Of a stretch of 64,000 nucleotides of DNA, positions 13,590 to 26,464 are shown piece by piece. The stretch is taken from contig NC_091872.1 of NCBI RefSeq assembly GCF_019399895.1, positions 2,798,395 through 2,862,394 of the forward strand, in the 5' to 3' direction. The stretch comes from Cardiocondyla obscurior. Its lineage: Eukaryota > Arthropoda > Insecta > Hymenoptera > Formicidae. The translations under genes and the position numbers were made by a program. Position 1 is the first letter of the stretch. Each line of letters starts with the position of its first letter. Below the pieces are notes generated by a model. That model saw only the letters and a list, made by a program, of their open reading frames with translations. It had not been told where the DNA came from and made no database searches.

Positions 13590-15307
13590 AATCACAAGAT
13601 TTTTGAGAATGTAATCAGTTTACATTTTTTTTTTTTTTTTTTTTTAATAAAATTAATAATAAAAAAAAATTTAATACTAAAATTTAAAAGTAATTGTATT
13701 AAAAGTGTTTTAACTACTTAGACACGCGCAAACCGAAATTAATTACAAATCATCACTTTCTTTATGTATCTGTTTTCAGATATTTGCATACAGACATTAC
13801 GCACACGCTTATAAAGTCAATCTTCTTAAACATTTTTAACATTATCACAGTGATGAATAATTTTTACCATGTGTTTTATTATTCTTGGATTAGAATAAAA
13901 AAATCGCGTTTCCAAATTATTTGGGAAGATGCTGCACTTCAGTAGGCGTCACAATATTATCTAGTTGTAGCAAAAAAATCCCAAGCTACCTAACGATCTC
14001 GGTTAACACTCTTACGCAATGTTTACTGCGAATGCACAGCTCAGATCTCGCTGGTGTACTGAATGTGAGTACCTGATCAGAGGTTGCACTCGCATGACCT
14101 TGCTGATGCCACCGAGCTGAAACAGTTCCCTACAGTACCCACAATATTACTGATATAACTGTAAACCAAGAGGCTCTCAAACGGAAAACCATACCCTTAA
14201 TTATGCCAAGAATCTTGAAAGACGAGGTAGTTAATTTCTAACTACCAATACATTTTAGAAAGTATCCAATCTCGCAACCATTTATCGCCTCTGCTACACT
14301 AGTTTGCCCAAGAAACAGAACTTTAGAAATAAAGATGATATAGAAGCGAATAACGTTGATAATAAGTTATACATATTGACGATGCATATTTTAACATTCA
14401 TGAAAGTGTTGAATTTTTTCAATAATTTTACAACTAAAGTTTAACATGTACAGAAACCTAACTGTAGATTTTATCTACCAGTTAATTGTTCTAATTTAAA
14501 TTTAATTTTGTTGCATGTAAAAAAAAAAAAAAGCAAACATATACGTGTACAGACTACGAAAAAAATGTATAAATTATATGTATACATTTGTAGTTAATAA
14601 TGATTATTACAAATGAAAGTTTATGAGTTTGTGAATTGAGAAGCACTGCAGCTATTACTATAGTTATGTGCTTGATTTCCATGTCTGGAATTCACGGAAG
14701 ATAAAAAAATATTGAGATTCCACATTTTCAAACGTTAAACTTTTTATTAGGTTTTTTTATATACTTAGAAGAGTAATAAGAAATATAATTTTCAAAAAAA
14801 AAAATTACATTTCGTAATAAAAAAAAAAAAACTTTTATTATATGAAATAAGATAGACTATACATTTTTAACAAATATAATTCATGTAATTAACATTTATG
14901 TCACCTTTATTATAATAAAAATCTTATCTAAGCATATATATTATCTATAAATATTTGGCTAAATGCTTTTTATTGGTCGTAGCAATATTTCATGCAATTG
15001 TCATATTAAAAATTTTAACGAAACAAGTAATTTATATTTCAATAAAGTGATGTACGTAACAAAATATATATGTTAACAAAATTATACTTGATATAGTATA
15101 AGTTACATATTTTTGTATACATTTTGTATGTAATAAGATTATCGTACTTGTCTTTCATATAATATATGTGTTATTAGATTCTGGGTTTAAGATTCAGGAC
15201 GGGGAGAGCAATTGTCAAGAAATTAGAGCCCTACATAGTAGGCATACATCGTATTCACATATACATAAGTATATCATTTGTACAAAATTATTTTCAGTCA
15301 TCCCACA
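13590..15307. other. Spacer upstream of DBS, with a balanced-composition block
   Basis: This should hold the DBS promoter and 5' UTR on the left and the 3' UTR of the next minus-strand gene on the right. A candidate AATAAA on the minus strand lies at 14911-14906. Most of it is AT-rich, but 13970-14310 is much more balanced in composition and contains two short hairpins: 14063-14095, and 14226-14246 with perfect 8-bp arms GGTAGTTA/TAACTACC. No coding frame fits that block. It could be a non-coding 5' exon of DBS, a promoter or a small structured RNA. Confidence 0.5.
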
Positions 15308-16545
15308 TCATACCGCCTTCGTTTTTGACAGGGTGATAGCAGGACTGTTAACTATCAACCCACGCGTAGTGACTTGATAACTAACGGTGCAGTCTTGTAA
15401 CTTTCTGATAGGCGTCAGCACGTAGGTTTCGCTTTGTCCTAAGTCACTGGTTATCACCAACGGTACTATCTTACCACTCTTCGTTTCAGTTTCTGACTTG
15501 GGCGATTTTCGCTGGCCCGTGTCGTCCTTCGCGTCCGATTCATTCGTAGAATGATTCTGCGCACTCTGATTTCTCATAACGAACTCGAGTTTGGCAAACT
15601 TTACTTGCGGAAACTGCACCTTCATAAAACGCCGAAACGTCGAATAGCCCATATTCTTGATGTTAGGCGACACTTTTTTACAATACTGCATGTACAGATC
15701 GTGCACCGTTTTTCGCGTGACATCCGGCGGTAAATGCAACGGCGCGTTCTTGGCTAATTTAGTCTTTTGCTTCGTCTCCTGCACCTCGATGAAGTTCTTC
15801 AAAAATTCCGTCGCGATCTTGTATATATCCAGCGAAAACGTATTGTGCGGCACCTTGCCGTGATTACCATGTACCCGTGGTGTCACGCCGTGCGTCATCA
15901 GGTGCTTGCGGATCCGCTTGATCTGATAGTGCGTGCAATTTTCTAAATAGAGGAAAGCGTCCAAGCACACTCTACGACCTTGATAAACGTATTGCGCTCG
16001 TAATCTACGTCGCTCCGTGTGCCGAGCGGTCTGATAAGGGTCAGTCAGGCAAGCCATTGTTACGCCCATTAAATACATGTCGTGCTCAGCTTTAGTTAAC
16101 TCCGCAATATTCAGCCTGTGTCGATAAACCACCTCGGGATTTAGATCTTTGAAGCATTGATCGTCAACGCATTCGCAGCCTCTTTTGAAGCGTTCCAGTA
16201 CTTGAACCGGACTGTCTTCCAATTTCGTCGGCTCGCAACTTGCCTGGCCTATGTTCCGAGTTTTTTTCATTTTGAGCTTTGCGATAGTCCTCTTCGATTT
16301 GCTGGTGGAGACGTTCTTGCGTTCTTCATGTTTCTACAATGAGAAGAAATTGATATGTTTAAAATAACGTTTAAAACAAATTTCTTTATTCTTTCTTCTT
16401 AAAAGTAGGTGTAATATAAGTAGTATATAATTAAAAGGTTTACTTTTTTCTCGACATCTGTCACTTCTGACTCTCTTGTTTTATTTTTATCAGCAACACC
16501 AGCCTGTGTAATGGTCTTTGCTTTTTCTTTATTGTCTGGCTCCAT
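15308..16545 (-). CDS. Unrecognised protein with N-terminal Cys motif
   Basis: Two minus-strand exons, 16545-16444 and 16333-15308, join in phase to 375 residues. I do not recognise a named family. Seen: a charged Lys-rich leader (~1-60); a Cys cluster at residues 87, 89 and 94 (GCECVDDQCF); a helical stretch; then RRVCLDAFLYLENCTHYQIK and a GVTPRVHGNHGKVP segment; then a long basic helical region; and a Ser/Thr/Lys-rich tail ending in LSKTKAV. The order Cys motif, VC..AF, IKRIRKHL, HGNHG resembles the N-terminal part of uncharacterised transposon-related proteins of arthropods. I cannot see a DDE catalytic domain and the gene has a normal intron, so if related it would be a domesticated remnant; this is inference. 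It is clearly coding: long open frame, good composition, clean splice. Start: first ATG of exon 1. Confidence 0.8.
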
Positions 16546-19500
16546 GTTATATTTCGATTTATATAACAATTTCCTGTCATAAAATAATATATTTTGTAGT
16601 GCGATATCAGTCTTAGATCACTGGCAACTAATTAACAACAATTTCGTAACAGTTGCGTGCGAAAGTTTCGTAAATATTTCATTTTCATCATTTTTAAGCA
16701 CTCTTTTTAATTTTTAATTTTAAATAACAAAACATACATCAAGCTAACACTCTGAGAGTGCAATGACGTTAAAAAAAATGAACACTCATATGTTTAGCTA
16801 CACCTTCTGCACCCGGGAAGGAATAAACGCGTGCGCTCGCTTTAGAAGCAAGGGAGATAAATCGAAGACGAGTATGCGACGATGCAGCTCGATGAACAGA
16901 CCGTATGCGTTTTTTTTTTTTCTCGGCCGCGTGTCACACACAGGTTTCGTGCGAAACAGTCATACGGGATTGCAGAAGGCGCAGCCGCGAGGTACGGTGA
17001 CCTAAGGTCGAGAATCGCTGATCGCGCCTCTCGGTCACCAACTTTCGTCCCTATGGACCGACACGTCCGACGATTCTACTCACTGTGATTCGACGAGGTG
17101 TCGCACACCCTGAGGCTCGAACGGGGTTGTCCGGCGGTTCGATGGACGTCGAGAGCGTCAGGTCAACGAGACGACGCCTACGCGAACTCGATCACGCTGC
17201 GTGCACCGACGAAACGCGCTGTAATTCACCAGCACAGTACTTCTGACGATATGGCGAACGTCTAGGCTCGCATTAATGCACGCGGCCGCAACGGGGCAGG
17301 GGCACTTGTCCAGGACCGTGCGCGAAGGCAAGGTACCCCAATCCCGTTATTGCGTCGTGATAAAAAAATCGTCAGCATCTTCGGACTTAACCATAAAAAA
17401 TATATAACTTTTTTTTTTTTTTATTATTAAAAGATTTTGAGTAAATTATGATAAAACCTTATATGGAAATAAAATATGAAATCAGAATATGTCATTAAGT
17501 CAAAATACAACTCCGTGAAAGGCTGTAGAAATAATTAAAGTGTTCGTTAAATGGCATAGTTATTTCGACCCGAAAGGGATGTCGGAAATATTACACGCGG
17601 TGTCAATGACGTCGAAAAAACTCGACAGCGTCTCGCCAAAGAAAGGGAGGAAAAAAAAAAAATAAAAAAAAAAGAAAAGAAAAGAAAAGGCTACGCGGAT
17701 TCCGTTTCAAGCGGAGGCGGAAGTGCGCGGATTATTGATTGATGGCAAGAGATGCGGATACAGCCCTGGTGTTAAACCTCTCCGTTTCCCCTCTGCCCCG
17801 TGACTTTGCTTCGCTCCAGCGCAAGCGAGGGGAGAACGCCACCCCGAAGAGGAGGCCGCATGCATGCACAATGCGCAGCGCGCCGAGACGGCGAGCACGC
17901 TCCAAATAGCATGCATGCACTGTACGCAAGGTAAGAGTTCTTTCAACGATCAGCAACATAACGTGGATCATTAAAAAATTATCCCTTTAAGAAAAAAGTG
18001 CAACAGTCAAGTGCACGCTCTAGTAAAAAAAAAAAAATTAAAAAAAAAAACAAACCTTGCGTTCTCGTAAAAAAATGTCGATATAAAATTGTTTTAATCT
18101 ATTCAATAAAACAAAAAAAAAAAAGAATCATGTATTGCAACTAATAAATGACGGTGATGGGACTTTACGGATCTCGCGTTTTGTTACTTTAACGTCGAGT
18201 TTCGGCATCGATCAAACATTCGCACGACACACGTCTCACGTCGCACAAACGCGAATCCGATCTTACCACATCGATTTTCTCGCTGTTCCGTGAAATTAAA
18301 AAAAAAAAAAGAAAAGAAAAAAGTTTTACATGGATTGCAACGAGATCTTTCGAAGGTCGTTCTCGACGACTTTCATTTCGCGGCTTCCACCCCCGGCGTC
18401 TCCCAGCCCGCCAAGGTTACGCGGTAACGTTATCGCGAGGGTATCGGGAACAATCTTGGGTTCTCATTGTCGGTTCCGTACTGAAATTAATTCGTTCTCC
18501 GCGTCACATAAAACACCGCCGTTCGTTTTAGATACGGTGGACCTGCTAGCTAACGTAACTAATTGTAAGTATTTGCACGTTCCGATAAGAATAGATAAGG
18601 CTGTTTTTTAAACGCTTACGTTTCGCATATTTATCACTCTTATTCCACTATTTCGTGGACAATTTACTATCTTTGTGGCAGAAAAAAAATTGGAGCCTGC
18701 ATTTTCTGCATTATATACCAATTATTAATCACAACTTCGTTCGTGTATCCATGTCAGTAAAAAAGGGCAGTTTATTTTTACAAAAAAAAAAAATAAAAAA
18801 ATAAAAAATAAAGCACCCAATCATAAAATAATTTTTTGTTATAATCGCAAGAAGTGACTCCACCGTCAGTTTTAACAATGAAATGTAACAGGAAGCAACG
18901 TTGACTGAACGATACAGCGGAGACAAAGCCTATGATAAGTTGATTCGAATGGTACTTCGTTCATTACGAGAACTAACAACAGTTTTTACGATGTGGGAAG
19001 AAAAAAGAAAAAACAATACGTATGTGAGGATCGTATAAGCAAAGCGAATCAAACCTGTGCATTTCGTTGAGCAGTGCTGATGGCAAGGACAATTGCAGGT
19101 ATGCGGCGACTTTCGGCGGAGAATCATCTTGGTTTCGCCCGGCGGTCCGATACTTATCGTATTGTCACGGAACGTTGCAGCTTGTACAATAGACTCGGTA
19201 CAATCAGCGTTCCACCACGATGCGAAGAATCATCGACCAGGCTATAGTTCGTTTCACAAAGCGACTCCGATCGCGGTTCTTCTTCAATGACTTTCGTTCT
19301 CCGTGTCTTCGGTACGTAGCACGACACGACACAATGCGGCGAAAGCTGCTAATACACTATTGACTATTACAACAGCACTGTACAGCGAAACGTCGAATCG
19401 CGATGTACAGAGTATATTTCGCGGATACGGCAGACCGAGGAAAGTTTCTTCAACGGTATTTTACTTCCGCGGTAGCGGCGGAAATTGCGGTCTCAATTTC

Positions 19501-22500
19501 GTTATCCCAATTCGTCGAAGCGTTGCGAATCAATATGTAACAGTTTCCGATTTAGATCTCGTGGATGTTACGAAAAAAATAAAAAAATAAAAAAATAAAA
19601 AATGAGAGCCTCGAGCGAGATTGTGGAATTTTGGAATTTATGCTTTATAATCCAATACGAAGAGCTGCGGTTTTGGTTCTACTCTGTGCATCGTCGTTTA
19701 CTGGCGTTACGCAACGAAAATTAGTACGCGATACTGCAGGCAAAACTGACGGCCGGCAGCGGCAGAAGTTCGCCGCCGGGGAGTTATCGTTGCGGCGTAA
19801 TTAAACGTTGCGCGATAATATCGGCTATTCTGTTCGAAGCTATACAAGTAGGCTGAGGACTCTCCTACAGACCTTCTCAAATCTAGCAGAGCGCGAGAAC
19901 TTGTCTCTCCTTTCTTCCTAAAAGATGCATCACCGATTTCGCGACAACTTGACGACTTTTCTCACTCCGCGCTGTACACCGGTACGAGCGCTGCCAGCTG
20001 ATGTATCGTTTTACTTAAATTGCCATGTATTACGCGTCGGTTATTTTTTCTCTTCCATTCAGAAGTCGCGGAAACTTAGCAGCGTTACGAAATGTCTTCG
20101 AAATAGCCGTAATTTCGCAGAAACACACAGAACGTCACAATCAGGTAATTTAAAATACAAAACAATCTTACGCAACGCGTGTTTTTTTTTTTTTTTTTTT
20201 TTTAATCGTTTGTCTCCGCGCGATTAATTGCGCGTATTACTCTAAGGTTAATATCTCGTCCTGAGATTTATCTGGCGCCGCTGACGAGATGATAGGGCGG
20301 TTTATTGCCGTTCTATTTACAGTCCACGCTAGATCCCAGGCACGAGACTACAGGCGCGTCGTTTTTACGCTCGGTAGTTTGTCACGCGGCGAGGATGCGC
20401 CGGTCACGTTGCACACGATTGCACGCGTTATATGCGCCATACGAGAATCTCATCAAAGTTGCACGAGGGTTCTTTTTGATCGATACCCTCGTACTCGCGG
20501 TACGTCCAGCGTACTAACCCTTCCGCGAAGAGACGCCCCCGCACCGACTCTCTTTGTTACGTCGAACGGCCGTGAAAAAAAGAAAAAGAATTAAAAAAAA
20601 AATGAACGCGACGTCAGACTAATAATATACGTAAAATTCATTAAAATTATTCAAAAATGATAAATTAAGCTATTTAATTATACGATATTGCGTTGCAGCA
20701 TAAAATAAAGAATACACAATTATTAATAAAACTCGCGCTCAAAGTGTCTCATTATTTTAAGAAATTACAAGTTTATTTTAAAATACCACAATTTGAAAAT
20801 TACGGTACAACGTGCCAGATTATTTCTTAGGTGATTTATCGTTTCCGGAAATTTACAGCGAATTCGGGAAGTGAGCGGCGTCCGCGGATGTTCGGAATTG
20901 AGAAATATCACGGTACGATAAGCGTTAACGAACGCAAGCGCGAGAAGTGTACTGTAAAGTGTAAAATATTAGACATGCGGCGTACGACATCACGGCCCGT
21001 TCGTTTATTACGCCTGCGGCATTTCCGCTCATTATCACCCCCGCGAGATTTCGCCGGTTAACTTTTATCGCGCTCGGGAGATTTGCCGGTCGGCGATGAT
21101 TATTACTCTCGCAAATAATTAACTGCAGCCGGCAGCGATCACGTTAATCTAGCGAGCGCATTCGTTCATTAGATTCGTCCACGTCGCGGCGAACTTGGTT
21201 ATCGGCTTCGTTTTATGTCCCTCTGGAACTTTTCATTATTTTCGTACGCCTGATAGGTCTCGCTGATAAGCCGGCAAATGTTATCAGCCACGAAACAATG
21301 CTCGGTGGTCAATACTTCGCCGATACGAATTTACCGTCGACACTAGAGCGCGTTTCACCATTAACGGACGTTGAAATTTAACAAAGATCAAAGAATTTCG
21401 GATCTATATTAGTTCAATGTACAATATATGAATTTTCTCATTGAAAAAAAAATATCTCGATCGAAGCCGATCGGAAAGGTTAACAATCTTTCTCGACGGA
21501 TTCACTGTTACGGCAATCCCGGACAATGCGTTGCGTAAAAGAAGCTCGCGGGTAATTGCACGACCGTGTGGGAACCAGTTCGCGTACATTTTCCGTTAAG
21601 ATAACGATCTTATCTCTAACTCACGAGCTCTACAAATTCAGAGCTTCTTTTTTTTTTCTCACGGATTCCCGCGCTCTGCCAGATACATCGCTATTATCGC
21701 TTACCGTTAACCTTGGCGCGATCGCACCCTCACCCTTCCCGGTGGACGGTGCCCCGGGGATGGCGGAGTCCCGCGACTCTCCGCGATCTATCCTCCTCGG
21801 TCTACGTATCGCGGTCGCGAAACGCCAATCAACCTCCCTCAGCGAGCAGCCCCTCGGCTCGCACGTGGTTAGATTATCGCGCACTGTTCGCGACGACGGT
21901 GCACGCCTGACGAACGAATTAAGGACACTGCGCGTAATATCAACGTAACGCGGCAACTACGCAAACCGGTATTTCGCGCGTACTGGCGTGCCGCGCATGA
22001 AAATCGCATGCACCAGGGACCCCCCGCATGCGGAACGGCGTCGTGCAGCACGCACACGCCCGTCGACGGTCCGCGTGTGATCGATAGAACCGCCGCCGTC
22101 GTCGACGTCGTGCCGGCGACTCCCCGCCGCCGACGCGGCGGATGCACTTTGCCGCGCGGATACGAACGCGAGGAGGGTTCCTCGACTGGGGCGATATTTC
22201 AGCTTCCCTCACGCGTGAGCGAGGTAACGAGAGAACGCGGGTGCGAGGCGCGTCGTCGTCGCGCGTGTACGCGTTCGGTAAACGGTGTAACCGGCGCGTC
22301 GCGACGCGGCGACGCCATAACACGGCGTCGCTTTAGGGACGACCCGGCCGTCTCTCGGACCTGCACCTCGTGTTTATTCCGGCGAACTTTGCCCCTGAGT
22401 TACGCTCATTCTCTAGCTACGTTCCTGTTCAGCGGGGGTGACGAGAAACCGCGGAGGCGCCAGTGGCAGAGTGAGGGTAGGGATGGGTGCACGTGACTCG

Positions 22501-24471
22501 CGGCGTGTCGCGTCTCTGTCAAAGTCGAGTGGGTGCTGTCGCGGCATCCGCATAGGTTTCTTCTCGACTGGACTCTCCTCGGAAGTGCATCGCGCGCGAA
22601 AGGCGCGACGGCCTGTAATTAATTCATTCGAAAAAGAACCTTATCACTTTCGCGTTCTTCCGCATCTGTAAGCCGCTTGAATACGAGTAAACTAATAATG
22701 TCTCTGCACCTTCTCCTTTAATTATTACGCGAGGAAAAAAAAAAAAGATTTTCGTACAATTTTTTATCGTAGACTCCGATATATTTGATTACGTTTCGTC
22801 AGGCGATTTATCGTCGTCGTCAAACAGCAGCTGTAATTCGCACGCGAGATAAAAATTAAAAAAAAAAAAAAAAACATTTGCGAGAGATACTTCGTGGTCA
22901 CGAACTGACACTCGCGTGCTGATCATCGTCGCTCGAGAACGCAATTACTCCCAGAAGAGAACGACGGAATATCGATGGATCATTAACGAGTAGAACATGC
23001 CGCTCTCGATTAATTGCAGGGAATACCGCGAACAAAAAGCAGCGACGAGTCCCATTGTTCGTAGATCAATAATAAACGCGCGTGCGAATTCTACAAATAA
23101 ATCCGCGATCCATTGTGCACCGGTCGCCGCTTAATCGAGGCGGAAAAACGTCGGGCGAATAACAAGAATCGACGAGGAAATCAGCGAGGGAAATCAAGGG
23201 AAAATTAATCTTTGTTTAAGAGCGAAGCGATATCATTTTTTTTTTTTTTCGTTTCTTCGCGAATCCCTGCCTCTTCCCTCAGCTAATTATTCGATAAATC
23301 AATGAAGGAATACCTTTCTCGGGACGTGACCTCGATTTTCGGGGTGGACTTTCGCAAAATACGTATTTACCCGTTCCTTTGACGGCCGGCGTTTCGGTAG
23401 ATTCAAAGAACTTCCGAGCGACGACGCACGGGGATCGATACGCGAGATTTTGAGGGACGGAATTGCGAAAGGGCCCGGAACCGAGTTTCCCCGCGTCCGT
23501 AAACCATCCGCACTCGATGTCACGCGCGACGTGCAAAAATAAATGAAGCACCTCGTTATCTCGTCAGCCGGCGACGGCGACGGCCCGATCAAAGATTCAA
23601 TCGGTGCCGGACCATGCTCCGCCTACGTAGGCAAACAAGAAAAAAAAAAAAAAAAGAGAGAGAAAAGCCGTTCAACCGCAAACTCGGGCTGTAAATTAAA
23701 TTTCTGCGGGGGCCACCGAGTTGGAAAAATGGTCGACGGGATAAGTCGTGATATCTCGTTAGCTCGCATTTTGTTTTCGTTTTATGCTCCCTTTCGGATA
23801 AATTGCAATTATTGCGGGAAGAGCAACGATGATAAATGGAACGCACGAAAGGGCAGCTCCGCAAGCAATTAAAATAAGAGCGAAGTTATCCGATATGCTT
23901 TTGCACACTTTGCAAATGACGTCAGAGTCAAACATCAGGAGTTGCGAAGTCTGGGGCACGTATGTATATCCAGCAACGCGCAACACACGAATGCACGTGC
24001 GAATAATGATCTGTCGCGTTAGACGGGATTAATCTGCCAAACGGTTATAGATGTTCTAACGGAGAATACCGCGAGAAATCTTTTCTGTGGTTTCGCGGCC
24101 TATCGTCTTCTTCTTCTTTTTTTTTTTATATTTTTTTTTCACACCCCGCGCAAGATTAGCCGCGAGAAGTGACGCAAATCCGAAACGCGCATATCGCGTG
24201 GACCTCAAAGGAGATCTCGGGAGGTACCGCGGCGCGAGATCAACAACACGCTTTCACGACTCGGTACCCGGCGCCTCGCGTTATTCATTTAATCCCTCAT
24301 TCATTTAGTTTCTTTTCTAATTCATTGCACGTTACGCGCGACCGTCGAGTTGACGGAGGGAAGACGATCAGTCTCCAATACGCAAGGGAACCAAAAGCCC
24401 TTGTATGGCCTGGGCCCACCCTTCGCTCTCCTTTCCCGGTGTCGTTACAGTTTGGATCGAAGTTGACTTAC
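16546..24471. other. Long spacer with CpG-rich blocks
   Basis: About 8 kb with no gene I can support. The left end should hold the promoter of the gene ending at 15308. The stretch about 21700-22600 is strongly CpG-rich and shows long open frames on both strands at once, which is what GC-rich non-coding sequence gives. Homopolymer A/T runs occur around 17650, 18015, 18300, 20180 and 22860. A duplicated 12-mer, GCATGCATGCAC, sits at 17858-17869 and 17909-17920, beside a good plus-strand donor at 17931. Confidence 0.5.
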
Positions 24472-24658
24472 CCGCCTCGAGCAGTTCCAGGTCCAGGTTG
24501 CCACTGCGGCTGCGGCTGATGCTGCTGCTGCAGGCGTTGTAGCTACCCGAGTGGTGATGGTGAGCGGCGGTCTCCTCCATCGCCCGGGAGGCGCTGCGCT
24601 TGAACTGCTCCAGGAAGCTGTCGATCTGGTTCTCGATGCTGGTGGGCGAGCCCGCCAT
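24472..24658 (-). CDS. First coding exon of an unplaced gene
   Basis: From ATG at 24658 (context GACGGGATGG, a good initiation site) a frame runs 62 codons to a canonical donor GCGG|GTAAGT at 24471. The peptide starts MAGSPTSIENQIDSFLEQFK, has an amphipathic helix, then a short His run (AHHHHSG), a Ser/Arg stretch and an acidic LDLELLEA. Codon third positions favour G/C and the composition looks natural, unlike the other frames here. The frame stays open upstream through an Arg run made by a (CGA)n repeat, so a longer N-terminus is possible but less likely. The exon ends in phase 1, so further exons must lie at lower coordinates or outside the window; I could not find a convincing partner. 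I do not recognise the protein. Confidence 0.6.
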
Positions 24659-26464
24659 CCCGTCGGTCTGGCTTTCGCTGACTGGCACACGCCGGACCTG
24701 GGTCCTCCGCCCGTCGCACCGGCCCGAACGACGACGACGACGACGACGACGACAACAGGCGGTGGCAGTGGAAAGAGAAACAGAGACTCGAAAAGAGACG
24801 GAAAGACACCGGAGACAGGTAGACGGAAAAAAGAGAAAGAGAGACGGATAGAATCAGACAGAATCGCGCGGCGAGGCTACATCGTAGAGTCGTTAACGCG
24901 AGCACGCCGCCTTCTCACGCACTTGCTCGATGTTCCCGTCCTCGTCGACGCTCCTCCCGAGCGGGTTAACGGCGCGAACGCTGCCCGGCCCCTGACGCAC
25001 CTACTCCCGCCGTACGCCGCATGTCTACCCCGTCGTCCCTGCTCGGCATCCGCGCTGCGGCGCGGTCTGCGGCGCGGCCTCGGAAAACACCGGAACCGTA
25101 AACGACGCAATCGCGCGCCGTTCTCGCGGCAGGTGTCGCGACGTGAACTCCACGGTGCTCGGCGAGCTGCGCGACCCGACTGGCGCGAACTCACCTGACC
25201 CCATCTTTTCCACGGTCCCGCTCCCCCGCAGCCGACCGTGCGAACCCGCGGGTAGACCCCTCATCGTGGACGGAGGATGAGGAGCATGTCGATCGGTCGG
25301 GTAACAATCCCTATTGCGTGCTCCCTGATCGACGGCGCTGCGTAGAAAGGCTCGCTGTAGGAGCAACAACGTTATTAATAATTAGAGAACGTCGACGGAC
25401 GGCCGAAAGCCAGTCTCGCCGAGGAGAAAATAATGAATATAATAAAATCGGTTGACGGAATGCCGACAAATGAGATTGACAGTGCGGTAAAATACCTCGT
25501 CTAAATTATTACGGAGAAGAGACGGAGAGAGAGAGGAGAGCGGGCGCGTGAATAAATCCGCTCGATTTCTGCCTGGCAATCTGCTGTCACATTATGTCAC
25601 TTGACGTTAATCCGTTACGATATGTATCTCGTTCGAGCCTGCCGGCGCGCCGGCCTGCCTCGCTGCTATTATTTAATCTCAAATTTAATATCATGCGCAT
25701 TTACTAAACGATTATTTACGGACGAAAAAAAAAAAAAAGTTTTAACTTACACGTACGGTGCATATAATACGACAGGCTCGTGAACAAGCGTTCGCGTATC
25801 TCGGCGTTGCAGCTCGAGCGTTCATTCAATTCTGTAATTCAATTATCAGTTCGATGATGTAACCGTTGCTTTTCAATACCGTCGCGACGTAACGTCGCTC
25901 GTGCCCCTCTTTTTTTTTTTTTTTTTTCGCAAAGTTCGGAGCCGTTGACGTAATACTAGATCCGCTCGCGCGAGTCTACGTTGATAAGAACACCCGCTAT
26001 TAACGGAGCGCTACTTTCCACGCGAAATCAATTAGCCCGCGCGCTTTTATACCTCGTCCTATTTTCTCCCGACGCTCGACGAGCCCGCGGACGCCGCTCA
26101 CGAAACATCCTCGCATCCAGCCCCAACGTTTTGAATCAATCGAAGCGAATGTTACCAAAATGGTCGTTGCGATCCCGTCGCTGGTAAAGCGGAAGCACTT
26201 TCCGTATCCGTCGCGCGGCGGCGCTAAGCGTCGATTTAAACATGGCAGGGGCAGGAGGAGTCGACTCGTCTGCGGCTATCTTCACTCGCGTTGTGGCGCC
26301 GACGTGGTGCACGACGGATCCGTTGCTGTTACTTCGCGATCAGTGCCGGCAGGTGGTGGGTGTGTACGGAACGTTTCGCTTCGATAGTCTCCAAGGGCCA
26401 GGCAGCGAAAGAAGAGGAAGTATCCGGCTACCCGAGTTCTCTCAAACGCCAGCGAGCTCCAGTC
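24659..26464. other. CpG-rich spacer between divergent starts
   Basis: CpG-rich stretch between the minus-strand candidate exon (start 24658) and the plus-strand glycogenin start (26465). It probably holds both promoters and 5' UTRs. The last few hundred bases before 26465 are especially CpG-rich. Open frames on both strands overlap and look like by-products of composition. Confidence 0.5.
24728..24753. repeat. (ACG)n microsatellite
   Basis: Eight perfect ACG units plus a partial one. It lies just upstream of the candidate start codon at 24658 (minus strand), so it would sit in the 5' UTR of that transcript. Confidence 0.9.

Noticed and set aside
13970..14160. Resemblance to signal recognition particle RNA (CCAAGCTACC near the start)
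   Set aside because: The strongly conserved helix 8 sequence of that RNA is absent.
19054..19180. Possible second exon for the orphan gene at 24.5 kb
   Set aside because: Two different frames are open there with phase-compatible AGs, neither has a pyrimidine tract, and the donor (GTTTGA) is weak.
21630..22496. Long open frames on both strands in the CpG-rich block
   Set aside because: They overlap in several frames, are Arg-rich, and have no splice or homology support; GC-rich sequence lacks stop codons by composition.
24543..25369. Several long frames on both strands around the candidate exon, including a 215-codon plus-strand frame
   Set aside because: Their peptides are Arg/Ser/Thr repeats from the (ACG)n tract and GC-rich sequence. 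Only the 24472-24658 minus frame looks coding.
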